Assembly: GCF_008935055.1 (NCBI RefSeq)
Contig: NZ_CP043028.1
Coordinates: forward strand, 2,386,501 to 2,450,500
Direction: 5' to 3'
DNA from: Pseudobutyrivibrio xylanivorans
GTDB lineage: Bacteria > Bacillota > Clostridia > Lachnospirales > Lachnospiraceae
DNA length: 64,000 nt
Part shown: one piece after another, positions 35,486 to 43,900 of the stretch
Layout of the letters: every line of letters begins with the position of its first letter
Numbering within the stretch: position 1 is the first letter of the stretch
Program-made: the position numbers and the translations under genes
The notes under the pieces: model-generated
What the model was told of the DNA's origin: nothing
What the model saw: only the letters and a program-made list of their open reading frames with translations
Databases searched by the model: none

Positions 35486-35518
35486 AAGGTTACTGCAAAA
35501 AATGTTGTAGCCTTTTTT
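35486..35518 (+). terminator. Orphan intrinsic terminator, copy of 27781
   Basis: AAGGTTACTGC pairs with TGTTGTAGCCTT (imperfect) before a T-run. Its flank CCCTGATTTTAC also matches 27770. No gene end lies just upstream, so it came with a duplicated segment. Confidence 0.75.
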
Positions 35519-35615
35519 AGTTGACAGGAACGGAAAAATAGTATCTAAGAGACTTATTTTCTAGTATTTACGTATGTCAAAAAGGTATTTAACATAAGCT
35601 TTCCAGAACTTAATG

Positions 35616-35735
35616 CTAAATGCCTGGGTAGAATCCATATATTGCATTAAGTTCTGCTAACAGATTATTCAGAGCCTTTATTACTGTTACAGTAGTCATC
35701 ATCGCAACCGCTGCAAGACATATGCAGAACAGCAT
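35616..35735 (-). CDS. Possible 39-residue membrane peptide or gene end
   Basis: Minus-strand ATG at 35733-35735, TAG at 35616. The peptide (FCICLAAVAMMTTVTVIKAL, then an aromatic tail) has one hydrophobic helix. No ribosome binding site was seen, so it may be the tail of a lost membrane protein. Confidence 0.3.
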   Translation of the reverse strand: MLFCICLAAVAMMTTVTVIKALNNLLAELNAIYGFYPGI

Positions 35736-35768
35736 AAGTATAATTCTATTAAACAAATTTTGGAAATA

Positions 35769-35827
35769 TGGTAATTAAAGCTTTAATTAGATAGTCATAT
35801 CAACTAGAATAGAAACATTAATAAATC
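35769..35827 (+). promoter_or_regulatory. 59-bp repeated upstream element, copy 3
   Basis: The same element as at 27825 and 31929, here only 21 bases from the start of a GNAT gene, with CAACTAGAATAGAAACATT in place of AATAAAGACATT. Confidence 0.6.
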
Positions 35828-35848
35828 TCGCAGTTTGTGGAGGAAAGC

Positions 35849-36361
35849 ATGACGAATAGAAAGACTAACATTGTTCCTTTTGAAATGAAGTATTTGAATG
35901 AGTATTATGATGGCTTTAATACTGAGATTACAAAATACCAATGGCCTGATCCTTTTCGTACAGTTGATGATGCAAAAGAGTTATTACAAGAATTATTGGA
36001 TGAAATGAAAAAGGATGAAACACTTTTATTTGCGGTTGTTGATTCAGAAGAAAGATTTGTTGGAAGTGTTGAGATGCATGGACTTTCAGAGGATTGTCCG
36101 GAAGTGGGAGTATGGATTTGTGAGCCTGAGCAGGAAAAGGGGTACGCATATGAAGCCCTTTCTTATATATTGCATTTCGCGCAGGATAAATATGGTAAAA
36201 AGAATTTCTTTTACGAGGCTGATGTTCGAAATATCGGTAGTACTAAATTACTGAATAAGTTTTCGAATCTATACGAAATCAATACGCTTGGCGTAGAAGA
36301 TTTTGTAACGGATTCGGGAAAAGAGCTTAAATTGCAGGGGTCAGTAATGAAAGTTAAATAA
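35849..36361 (+). CDS. GNAT acetyltransferase, RimJ/RimL-like
   Basis: 170 residues from the ATG at 35849, behind GGAGGAA. Motif A reads VGVWICEPEQEKGYAYEAL; the usual R-x-x-G-x-G is replaced by QEKGYAYEA. The end of the motif, RNIGSTKLLNKF, is normal. Regulated through the 59-bp element. Substrate unknown. Confidence 0.82.
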   Translation: MTNRKTNIVPFEMKYLNEYYDGFNTEITKYQWPDPFRTVDDAKELLQELLDEMKKDETLLFAVVDSEERFVGSVEMHGLSEDCPEVGVWICEPEQEKGYAYEALSYILHFAQDKYGKKNFFYEADVRNIGSTKLLNKFSNLYEINTLGVEDFVTDSGKELKLQGSVMKVK

Positions 36362-36442
36362 CAAATTCCAGCTTGTTGGGCATTTTAAAAGAAAAAGAAC
36401 TCGAGAACCTCCAGTTTGAAGAATTAAATAATTGAATTGTTA

Positions 36443-36472
36443 GAGCCTGCCCTTGTGGCGGGCTCCTTTTTT
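36443..36472 (+). terminator. Intrinsic terminator in front of array A4
   Basis: GAGCC-T-GCC pairs with GGC-GGGCTC around CTTGT, with a T-run after it. The same sequence in front of array A2 is split by the IS3-family element. It faces the array on the plus strand, so plus-strand transcripts stop before entering. Confidence 0.88.
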
Positions 36473-36477
36473 CTGTG

Positions 36478-36818
36478 CAGGTATAATCTTGGGCTGATAT
36501 GGGAGGTGGTTATACCTTTTATAATATATGAGGAGATTAATATGAAGCCAAAAAGGTATAACTGGCTTGGAAATTTATGTCAGGTTATACCTTTTGGTGG
36601 GCATTGAGACATTATATTGAAGTCAAAAAGGTATAACTAGCGAGGGAAATTATGGAAGGTTATACCCTTTTAGTGGGCATTGAGACATTATATTGAAGTC
36701 AAAAAGGTATAACTAGCGAGGGAAATTATAGAAGGTTATACCTTTTAGTGAGCTATGGAACATTATATTGAATCTAAAAAGGTATAACTAAATGCAATAA
36801 TTATAGATGGTTATACCT
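36478..36818. repeat. 75-bp tandem hairpin array (array A4), second copy
   Basis: Five units start at 36478, 36553, 36628, 36704 and 36779 (75-76 base period). Stems are AAGGTATAAC/GTTATACCTT as in array A2, and the first two units and the preceding terminator match A2 closely. No nuclease gene follows. The 25 bases after the last unit weakly resemble the 3' end of the nuclease gene at A2, which hints at a deletion. Confidence 0.93.
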
Positions 36819-37030
36819 ATTTATTCAGCAATTAGAGCCTGTGAAATTTTTACTGTAAATATGGAACTTCTATGATAATTTAGATTTATGATGGATGTAG
36901 TTGGATTGATTGGTTACAATGGAAGAAAACGAGGATGTTGATTAATTAAAGAGACTTTACATAGGACAGTTACTTCGAAAGAGATAGCTGTTCTTTTAGT
37001 ACCTCAAATTAAAAATTCACAATTAAAGTA
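36819..37030. other. Intergenic stretch without recognised features
   Basis: AT-rich spacer between array A4 and the MerR-type promoter. No open frame with a start and binding site was seen on either strand. Confidence 0.5.
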
Positions 37031-37061
37031 TTGACTTGGAGTTAACTCCAAGGTGTATAGT
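37031..37061 (+). promoter_or_regulatory. MerR-type promoter with 19-base spacer
   Basis: TTGACT (37031-37036) and TATAGT (37056-37061) are 19 bases apart, with the perfect dyad CTTGGAG-TTAA-CTCCAAG (37035-37052) in the spacer. This is a classic MerR operator. The MerR gene it should control is truncated. Confidence 0.85.
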
Positions 37062-37127
37062 GAACATATCAAAGGTACAAATGATAGCTTGAAATGCAGT
37101 AAATATGCTATATGGAGGGCATATGTC

Positions 37128-37238
37128 ATGACAATTAAGGAAGTATGTGAGAAATATGATATCGCTCTCGAAAAACTAGAGTATAAAATTGGAAGATATG
37201 AGATTGCCGAAAAAACAGGCAAACTGACATGGGAATAG
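37128..37238 (+). pseudogene. Truncated MerR-family regulator
   Basis: The ATG at 37128 follows GGAGGG. The first 12 residues MTIKEVCEKYDI match MerR N-termini, but the following residues diverge and the frame stops at 36 residues, without the recognition helix and effector domain. The intact MerR operator upstream supports the identity. Confidence 0.6.
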
Positions 37239-37251
37239 GAGGTATATTTCC

Positions 37252-37619
37252 ATGATGAAAACAGAAGAACTTAAGTTGGTAACTGAGTGGGATAAGGTAT
37301 TTCCACAGGATGATAGAGTAGAACATAAGAAAGTAACATTTGTAAACTAAACTCAAATGGTGGTTGGGCAGTGCAGGCTGGCACATCTTTATTAAATATG
37401 CGCCAGTTCACATATGCAGATGAGATTGACAGCGCAGTACTTATGGTTCATGGCGAGAAAGCTCATTCTTGCTATTTCAGCAAAGATGCTTTCAAGCTTT
37501 TAAAGGGAGACAATAAGGAACTAATGATTATCCCAGGCGCAAGTCACATAGATTTATATGACAATATGGATGTGATTCCTTTTGACCATATTGAGGAGTT
37601 TGTAAGGAAAAATATATGA
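37252..37619 (+). pseudogene. Alpha/beta-hydrolase gene with internal deletion
   Basis: The first part starts at 37252 behind GGAGG and reads LVTEWDKVFPQDDRVEHKKV to a TAA at 37348. The last part, in another frame from about 37350 to 37619, reads FTYADEIDSAVLMVHGEKAH and PGASHIDLYDN, which contains the catalytic Asp/His end of a dienelactone-hydrolase-like enzyme. The nucleophile region is gone. The pair MerR plus hydrolase is a common arrangement; both are broken here. Confidence 0.8.
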
Positions 37620-38116
37620 AGATAAGGATAGCATTTACAATAGTCATATTAGTGTCTATTATGCTGGGAATAACAGCGTGTGGCTCGAATACAAATGATA
37701 ATGCGGCAACAGAGACATCAACTTTAAGGGAAGAGCCTAAGGTAAATGAAGCGGAGGTGAATGACACGAAAAGCATGGTGATGAAAATCGGAGAAATACC
37801 TGTAGATATTACCTGGGAAGATAATGCTTCCGTCGAAGAACTTAAGAGTCTTGCAGATTCGGGACTGACAATACCGATGTCGATGTATGGCGGATTTGAG
37901 CAGGTGGGACCTATCGGAACGAGTATTACAAGAGATGATAAACAAACGACCACATCAGCGGGAGATGTTGTTTTGTATTCCGGGAATCAGCTGGTAGTCT
38001 TTTACGGCTCCAATTCCTGGGCATATACAAGGCTTGGGAAAATCAACTTGTCGGAAAAAGATTTAATAGAATTGCTGAGCAACGGTGATGTCACAATCAC
38101 GCTGCATGTGGAATAA
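37616..38116 (+). CDS. Cyclophilin-like-fold lipoprotein
   Basis: 166 residues. A signal peptide ends in the lipobox GITAC (Cys near residue 22). The mature part includes PVDITWEDNASVEELKSLA, GFEQVGPIG, GDVVLYSGNQLVVFYG and SWAYTRLGKI, the conserved blocks of the cyclophilin-like family. It overlaps the broken hydrolase by four bases (ATGA). The family's role is unclear; it is usually found next to reductases or hydrolases. Confidence 0.87.
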   Translation: MKIRIAFTIVILVSIMLGITACGSNTNDNAATETSTLREEPKVNEAEVNDTKSMVMKIGEIPVDITWEDNASVEELKSLADSGLTIPMSMYGGFEQVGPIGTSITRDDKQTTTSAGDVVLYSGNQLVVFYGSNSWAYTRLGKINLSEKDLIELLSNGDVTITLHVE

Positions 38117-38127
38117 GGAGCAAGAAG

Positions 38128-38155
38128 CAGCTTCTGAGTAACTACTCGGAAGCTG
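38128..38155. other. Hairpin between convergent genes
   Basis: CAGCTTC-t-GAGT pairs with ACTC-g-GAAGCTG. It overlaps the end of the minus-strand LacI gene and lies just after the lipoprotein stop. Without a T-run on either side it is at best a weak bidirectional terminator. Confidence 0.5.
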
Positions 38156-39197
38156 TTGATTCTCTGTAAATAATATCTGTTTCTATATAAGTTCTTTTAT
38201 AAGGCATGGCAGGATTTGCGATTCTTGCAAGAAGCAAATCTGCTGCTATATAGCCCATAGAGCTGGAATGGATTTTGATGGTGGTAAGGCTAGGCTCCAT
38301 CAGGCTTGCCTCTGGGGCATCATCGAATCCGCATATACGAATATCCTTTGGGACCTTCTTCCCTAACAATTTCAATGCTTTGATTGTAGACATAGCTAAA
38401 AAGTCGTTGGCACAGAAAAATAAATCAGGGAGCTGCTTCAGGGAGGCAATCTGTTGGCTAAGCCAGGTTGTGTCAGAGTAGGGATTGCTGTCGTCTGCAA
38501 GTATGCAGCTATCCATATCTATTGCAATGCCTCTGTCAGTAAGGACTGAAACGTAAGCCTGCCATCTTTCATAGAAGGACTGGCAGTGGAATCTATCGCC
38601 GATAAATGAAATCCTTTTGCAGCCGCTGTCAATCATGGTATCAAGCATGTGGTGAACGCTTGAAAGATTTTCCATATATATAACATCTGCCTTAATAGGG
38701 CATCTTTGGCTAAGTGGAGTATCCACAAATAGCATCGGGATATTCTGCTTGCAAAGAAATTCGCAGTAGCTTTCTGAAAACAGCTCCATGCAAAGTATTG
38801 CGGCAACATTTTCGATATCAATGTTGGTTGGAAAGCACATGTTGTTGATTTCATAATCGCGAATGATGTTTATAGAAAGCTTGTAGCCCAGCGCATCTAT
38901 CTTGTGCTGAAAGGCCTCTAAAAGCTTTGTTCCAGAGTGAGAGTTGCCAGGGAAAGCCTGGGTGAATAAAGCAATTTCTGTTTTATCAGTGGGAGCCATT
39001 GCTTCTCCTGGCATTGCAGCAGGCTGAGTGAACCCTGCCATATTGAACTGCTTGTAGCCCATGGACATAGCGGTCTGGCATATTTTATTTCTGGTTTCTG
39101 CTGATACATTTCCTGTATTGTTAAGTGCTCTTGAAACAGTGTTTCTAGAAAGTCCCAAGGCATCTGCTATCTCTTGTAAAGTAACTCTATTTCCCAT
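38142..39197 (-). CDS. LacI-family regulator of the GH32 locus
   Basis: 351 residues. The N-terminal helix-turn-helix is VTLQEIADALGLSRNTVSRAL (residues 5-25), followed by the hinge and a periplasmic-binding-protein-like core (ISFIGDRFHCQS, FFCANDFLA, ICGFDDAPEA). It is divergent from the GH32 gene and likely represses it in the absence of a sugar ligand such as a fructo-oligosaccharide or sucrose. Confidence 0.92.
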   Translation of the reverse strand: MGNRVTLQEIADALGLSRNTVSRALNNTGNVSAETRNKICQTAMSMGYKQFNMAGFTQPAAMPGEAMAPTDKTEIALFTQAFPGNSHSGTKLLEAFQHKIDALGYKLSINIIRDYEINNMCFPTNIDIENVAAILCMELFSESYCEFLCKQNIPMLFVDTPLSQRCPIKADVIYMENLSSVHHMLDTMIDSGCKRISFIGDRFHCQSFYERWQAYVSVLTDRGIAIDMDSCILADDSNPYSDTTWLSQQIASLKQLPDLFFCANDFLAMSTIKALKLLGKKVPKDIRICGFDDAPEASLMEPSLTTIKIHSSSMGYIAADLLLARIANPAMPYKRTYIETDIIYRESTASE

Positions 39198-39336
39198 AAT
39201 TTTCTCCTGCGTAAAATCTAATAATAATGATACTGAAAATGCGCCAATGTGTCAAATGTAACATTGTAAAGTTACACTCGTTGTAATTTTCACCAAAAGA
39301 AAACCCTTAATTAATCACATATTTCACAAAAATGAT

Positions 39337-39413
39337 GTGCAAATGCATTAGAATATTGCTTTAAATGTAACATGAATGTACACTGTATGTAACAATTAGT
39401 AGTGCAAATGCAC
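39337..39413 (+). promoter_or_regulatory. GH32 promoter with two LacI-type operators
   Basis: TTGCTT (39356-39361) and TACACT (39379-39384) are 17 bases apart. Two near-identical dyads, GTGCAAATGCAT at 39337-39348 and GTGCAAATGCAC at 39402-39413, flank the promoter 65 bases apart, suitable for repression by looping. Another dyad, TGTAAC ... GTTACA, lies closer to the LacI start near 39260-39280 and may serve autoregulation. Confidence 0.7.
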
Positions 39414-39427
39414 CTATAGGAGGGAAT

Positions 39428-40930
39428 ATGAAGAAGGTTGTTTTGATGCTTCTGCTAGCTGCTATGTGCGTAAATGCGGTAGGCTGTGGCGCAGGTTCTA
39501 ATGCGGAAGTCACAGATGAGGAAAAGTACATAGGAGAGGAGTGGAGTAATTACGTGTTTTACCCAGCTTCAATAGAAGGCTTTGTTGGTGACACAATGCC
39601 ATTTTATGATGATGGAAAATTCAATGTTTTCTATCTGGCTGACCAAAGAAATGGCAAACAGGGATATCATCCTTGGGGCTTAATTCAGACAGAGGATTTT
39701 TCCAGTTTTGATGATAAGGGAGTAGTTATAAATTACGGTGAAACAGTTGAGAGTCAGGATATTGCTCTTGGTACAGGAAGTGTAATCAAGGATAAGGATG
39801 GAATCTATCATGCTTTTTACACAGGACACAATGATACCTATTCGCCAAAGGAAGCAGTGATGCATGCCACAAGTAAGGACATGGAAAACTGGGATAAGAT
39901 TCCAGAGGATACCTTTACAGGAAGCGGCAATTATTCACAGGACGATTTTAGAGATCCTTACGTAATGTATTCAGAGGAAGATAAATGCTATCTCATGTTT
40001 ATCACAACAAGAGCTAACAACAATGGTGTAATAGCAAAGTATTCTTCTAATGATTTAAAGACATGGAAGGATGAGGGTGTCTTCTTTGAAAACGATATGG
40101 GCAACGATTCCAACATGGAATGTCCTACAGTTTTAAAGTATAAGGATAAGTGGTATCTATCATTTTCAGACCAGTGGCCAAACAGGCAGGTTCATTATCG
40201 TATATCCGATAGTTTAAATGGAACCTTTGAAAAGCCAGCTAATGATGTATTTGACTGTAACGGTTTTTATGCAGGCCGCTTAGAGACAGATGGAGATAAT
40301 CTTTATGTAGTTGGTTGGTGCGGAACAAAGAAGAATCACCAGGATGCTGATGAGTATGACTGGGGCGGAAATATGGTCACTCACTTACTTAATCAAAATA
40401 GCGATGGAACACTTAATCCTGTATTAAATCCTAGCATCAAGAGTACCTTGAAAAATGAATGCAAGCTTTCACCGGTGAAGATGACAGAATCAGTTAAGGA
40501 AAAGGCTGGAAACTATTCATTTAGCGGCAATGATTATGAGGTAGTTGGTTTTAAAAATATTATGGGAAGCTACCTACTTGAAACTACAGTTTCGGATTTT
40601 GATGAAAATGGTATGTTTGGACTTTGCTTTAATACAAATGATGAAAGCGTTGGAAATCTTAACATTGTGTTTAATGCAGCTACAAATAAAATCGAGTTTT
40701 ATAACACAAGCAACATCGTGCAAACAGCAGCACAGTCTAGTTTAGACTATGATATAAAAAATGCAGGGGAGCTTAATATAAAGGCTGTTATTGCCGGTGG
40801 TGTGGTTGTTTGTTATGTAAATGACGAGGTGGCATTTACATCGAGAATGTATCTTTCACAGGGAGGCCAATGGGGATTATTTAGCATCAAATCCCCAGTG
40901 ACCTTCAAGGATACAAAGCTATATAAGTAG
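39428..40930 (+). CDS. GH32-family glycosidase lipoprotein
   Basis: 500 residues with a signal peptide ending VGC at residue 20, so it is a surface lipoprotein. The five-bladed propeller shows GDTMPF (D55, nucleophile position), DFRDPY (R175-D176-P177, the RDP motif) and MECP (E231-C232-P233, acid/base in the EC motif). A C-terminal beta-sandwich begins near residue 360. GH32 enzymes cleave beta-fructosides such as inulin, levan or sucrose; the first motif GDTMP in place of NDPNG marks a divergent subgroup. It is the first gene of a two-gene operon with the modular protein. Confidence 0.82.
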   Translation: MKKVVLMLLLAAMCVNAVGCGAGSNAEVTDEEKYIGEEWSNYVFYPASIEGFVGDTMPFYDDGKFNVFYLADQRNGKQGYHPWGLIQTEDFSSFDDKGVVINYGETVESQDIALGTGSVIKDKDGIYHAFYTGHNDTYSPKEAVMHATSKDMENWDKIPEDTFTGSGNYSQDDFRDPYVMYSEEDKCYLMFITTRANNNGVIAKYSSNDLKTWKDEGVFFENDMGNDSNMECPTVLKYKDKWYLSFSDQWPNRQVHYRISDSLNGTFEKPANDVFDCNGFYAGRLETDGDNLYVVGWCGTKKNHQDADEYDWGGNMVTHLLNQNSDGTLNPVLNPSIKSTLKNECKLSPVKMTESVKEKAGNYSFSGNDYEVVGFKNIMGSYLLETTVSDFDENGMFGLCFNTNDESVGNLNIVFNAATNKIEFYNTSNIVQTAAQSSLDYDIKNAGELNIKAVIAGGVVVCYVNDEVAFTSRMYLSQGGQWGLFSIKSPVTFKDTKLYK

Positions 40931-40949
40931 GTAGTATAGGAGGGAGAAT

Positions 40950-43900
40950 ATGTTTAAGAAATTGTTGGGTGCTAGTCTTAAGGCCAAGCTACTTGCCACA
41001 GGTGGTGTGGTAGTAGTTGCAGCAGCAGGCCTTGCGGGCACTATGGCACTGGGGTCAGGTAATGATGAAATTACTATCAAGGATGAAATCGTTGCCTTGG
41101 CAGGCGGCTGGCCACAGTCTTTTATGGCAGACGATTATGTGGAGCCAGAATTTGTAGACGACAAAGACCGTACAAACAATGCCTTCAATGTGGCTGACTT
41201 TGGAGAGCAGGGAAACAACGGTTGGTTCTATAGATACGGTACAGCAAAAAATCCTGCAGCATCAAGAAGAATGGAAAAGTATGATGGAGAAAAGTATTTC
41301 CAGGTTGGTAAGACTGGTATGGAAATCAAATCAAACTTTATCCACACTGCAGAAGGCACAGCACCAATCCTTGAATGGCGCGCTGCTAAAAAGGGTGATA
41401 TAAATGTCAGCCTTACTTATGTAAAGAATGTAAATATGGATAAAAATCCATCTTATCCAGATGGTGTCACATTATATGTGTACAAGGGTGATGAGGCCAT
41501 CGGTAGATATGAGGTAGATGTTAAAACTGATGGGGAAACTGTTGTTGAAAAGGAGCTTAGCAACCTATCAGTAGACGAGCTTGAAAGCCTTTACTTCATC
41601 GTTGATCCTAACATGAACAATGCCTACGATGGTGGTTCATTATATGTAGCCATCAATGATGTAGATGCCAAGAGGCCATCAGCCATCAATGATGTGGCAA
41701 GAAAAGATAACAATGCAAATTCCATTGAGGACTTTGGCGCCCAGGGGCAGAACGGATGGACTTATCGCTTCGGAAAATCAGGCAAGGATTCAAAGCTTGT
41801 TTCCACAGACAACAATGGAGAGTTTATGAATGTAACATCTCCAAACCTTGTCCTTAGCCACTATTTCATTCATCCTGCTATCAACGACAATGCGATTTTG
41901 GCTTGGAAGCCTGCTGTTGATGGGGCTGTAGAGGTAAGAGGAAAGTACAAGAAGTTTGAGCAGAACGATGGAAATCCTGACTGGCCAGATGGCGTTATCG
42001 TATCTGTTTACAAGAACGATGAAAAGCTCTTTAGCAAAAAGGTAGCTGCACCAAGAAAAGGTGAAAATGAAATTTCATTCAGAGAGAAGCACCTTGATGT
42101 TTTAACAACTGATGAGCTTTACTTTGTGGTAGATGCAGGTGGCAATTCATCTTATGATGGTGGTTGCTTCGATATCGACATTGTAGATAGAACAGGGGCC
42201 AAGACTGAGGCTGATGTGGCTATCGATGAGACAGAAACCAGACAAAACTTCGCTGATACAAAATATGATTTTGGTGAGCAGGGTAAAAACGGCTGGTTCT
42301 ATCAGGATGGATTTGCAAGCGAAGCTACAAATTCTTACAACATGATGAATTTTGAAAAAGAAGAAGAAAGATATTTTGATTCCAGCTATTTGGAAATCAA
42401 AAGAGATTTCGTAAATCCAGGTAAGGGCAAATCAGCAGTTATTAAATGGAAGGTTGCGCAGGACGGCAAGGTAAAGGTTGACGCCGCTTATACCAAGTTT
42501 AAAAACGAGGACAAGAATCCAAGCTGGCCAGATGGAACAATCGTTACAATCTTCCATAACGATACCCCCCTTGTAACTGAAGATTTTGCCCCAGACAGAT
42601 TAAGAGAAATTACAAAGCGCCTGGATGTGGCATCAGTAGATGTTAAAAAGGGCGATTTCATCACAATGGTTGTAGATCCAAAATCTAACAATGCTTATGA
42701 TGCTGGAAAGTATGAATTTTCAATTAAGGGAATCACTCCTATGGTTGGAAAGACCGAAAAGGATGTAACCTATTTCGGTGGTCAGCGTACAAACAATGCT
42801 TCCACCCAGGAAGATTTCGGCAACCAGGGTGTTAATGGATACTGCTATCAGTCGGGCTATTACCTGAATCCTAACTATGCAGTAAATCTTGAAACTTATA
42901 AGAAGAATGATAAGTACACAACTATCGATGGTGTAGAAATCAAGCGTGACTACATCATGCCAGGAAACAAGGGCCGCTCAGCCATAGTTAAATGGGTGGC
43001 AAATGAGGAAGGCTCTGTAGATGTGCTTGCAGATTATACTAAGCACAAGAACGAGGACAAAAATCCAGATTGGCCAGATGGTGTAGATGTTTACATCTTC
43101 AAGAATGACAAACAAATTAAAAAGGAAAGCTTTGCACCAGTTGTAGGCCGCGAGGTTACAAAGGATTTATCAGTAAACGGCCTTATGGTCAAGCCAGGAG
43201 ATTGCATTTCTCTATTGGTTGATGGCAAAGACAATACAGCCTATGATGGTGGAAACTTTAAATTTGTAGTTGAGGATGCCGAGCTTAAGACTATTCCTAT
43301 GGTAAATGAGAGCGGTAAAAATATCGCAAACCTTGCTCTGGATTTTGGTGCACAGGGAAGCAACGGCTGGTACTACTGCGAAGGCCGTGGCATTGAAAAG
43401 TTTGAGATTCTTCAGAAGAAGACCGAGGACGGTTCAGGCTACATTTCAAGAAAGCAAAAGAACCTTGAGATTAAGAAGGATTTTGTGCAGCCTAGACTTA
43501 ATGCAAATGCAATGTATAAATGGGTAGCTGCAGCAAACGGTCAGATCGATATTACAGGAGATTACACAAAGTTTGGTAATGAAGATCCAAATATGGATTG
43601 GCCAGATGGTACTAGAATCGGCGTTTACATCAATCGCCACAATATCATCGATGAAACAGTAACCTGCCCAAGAGGCGAGGACAAGCAAAATACAAAGGCA
43701 ATAAATATTAAAAAGCTAGATGTGCATGCTGGAGATGTTATCACCTTCGAAGTAACCTGCAACAAAAACAATGCATGGGACGGTGGACGCTTCAACATCG
43801 ACATCGCAGATTCAAACGAGATAAAGGTTGTTGTAGGTGATGAAGAGCGCACAAACAATACAGTTCTTGGAGCACTTACATCAATGGCACAGGGCACCGA

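Noticed and set aside
37528..37953. A 141-residue minus-strand protein opposite the cyclophilin-like lipoprotein
   Set aside because: The plus-strand gene has a signal peptide, lipobox and conserved motifs, while the antisense frame has none and no start signal.
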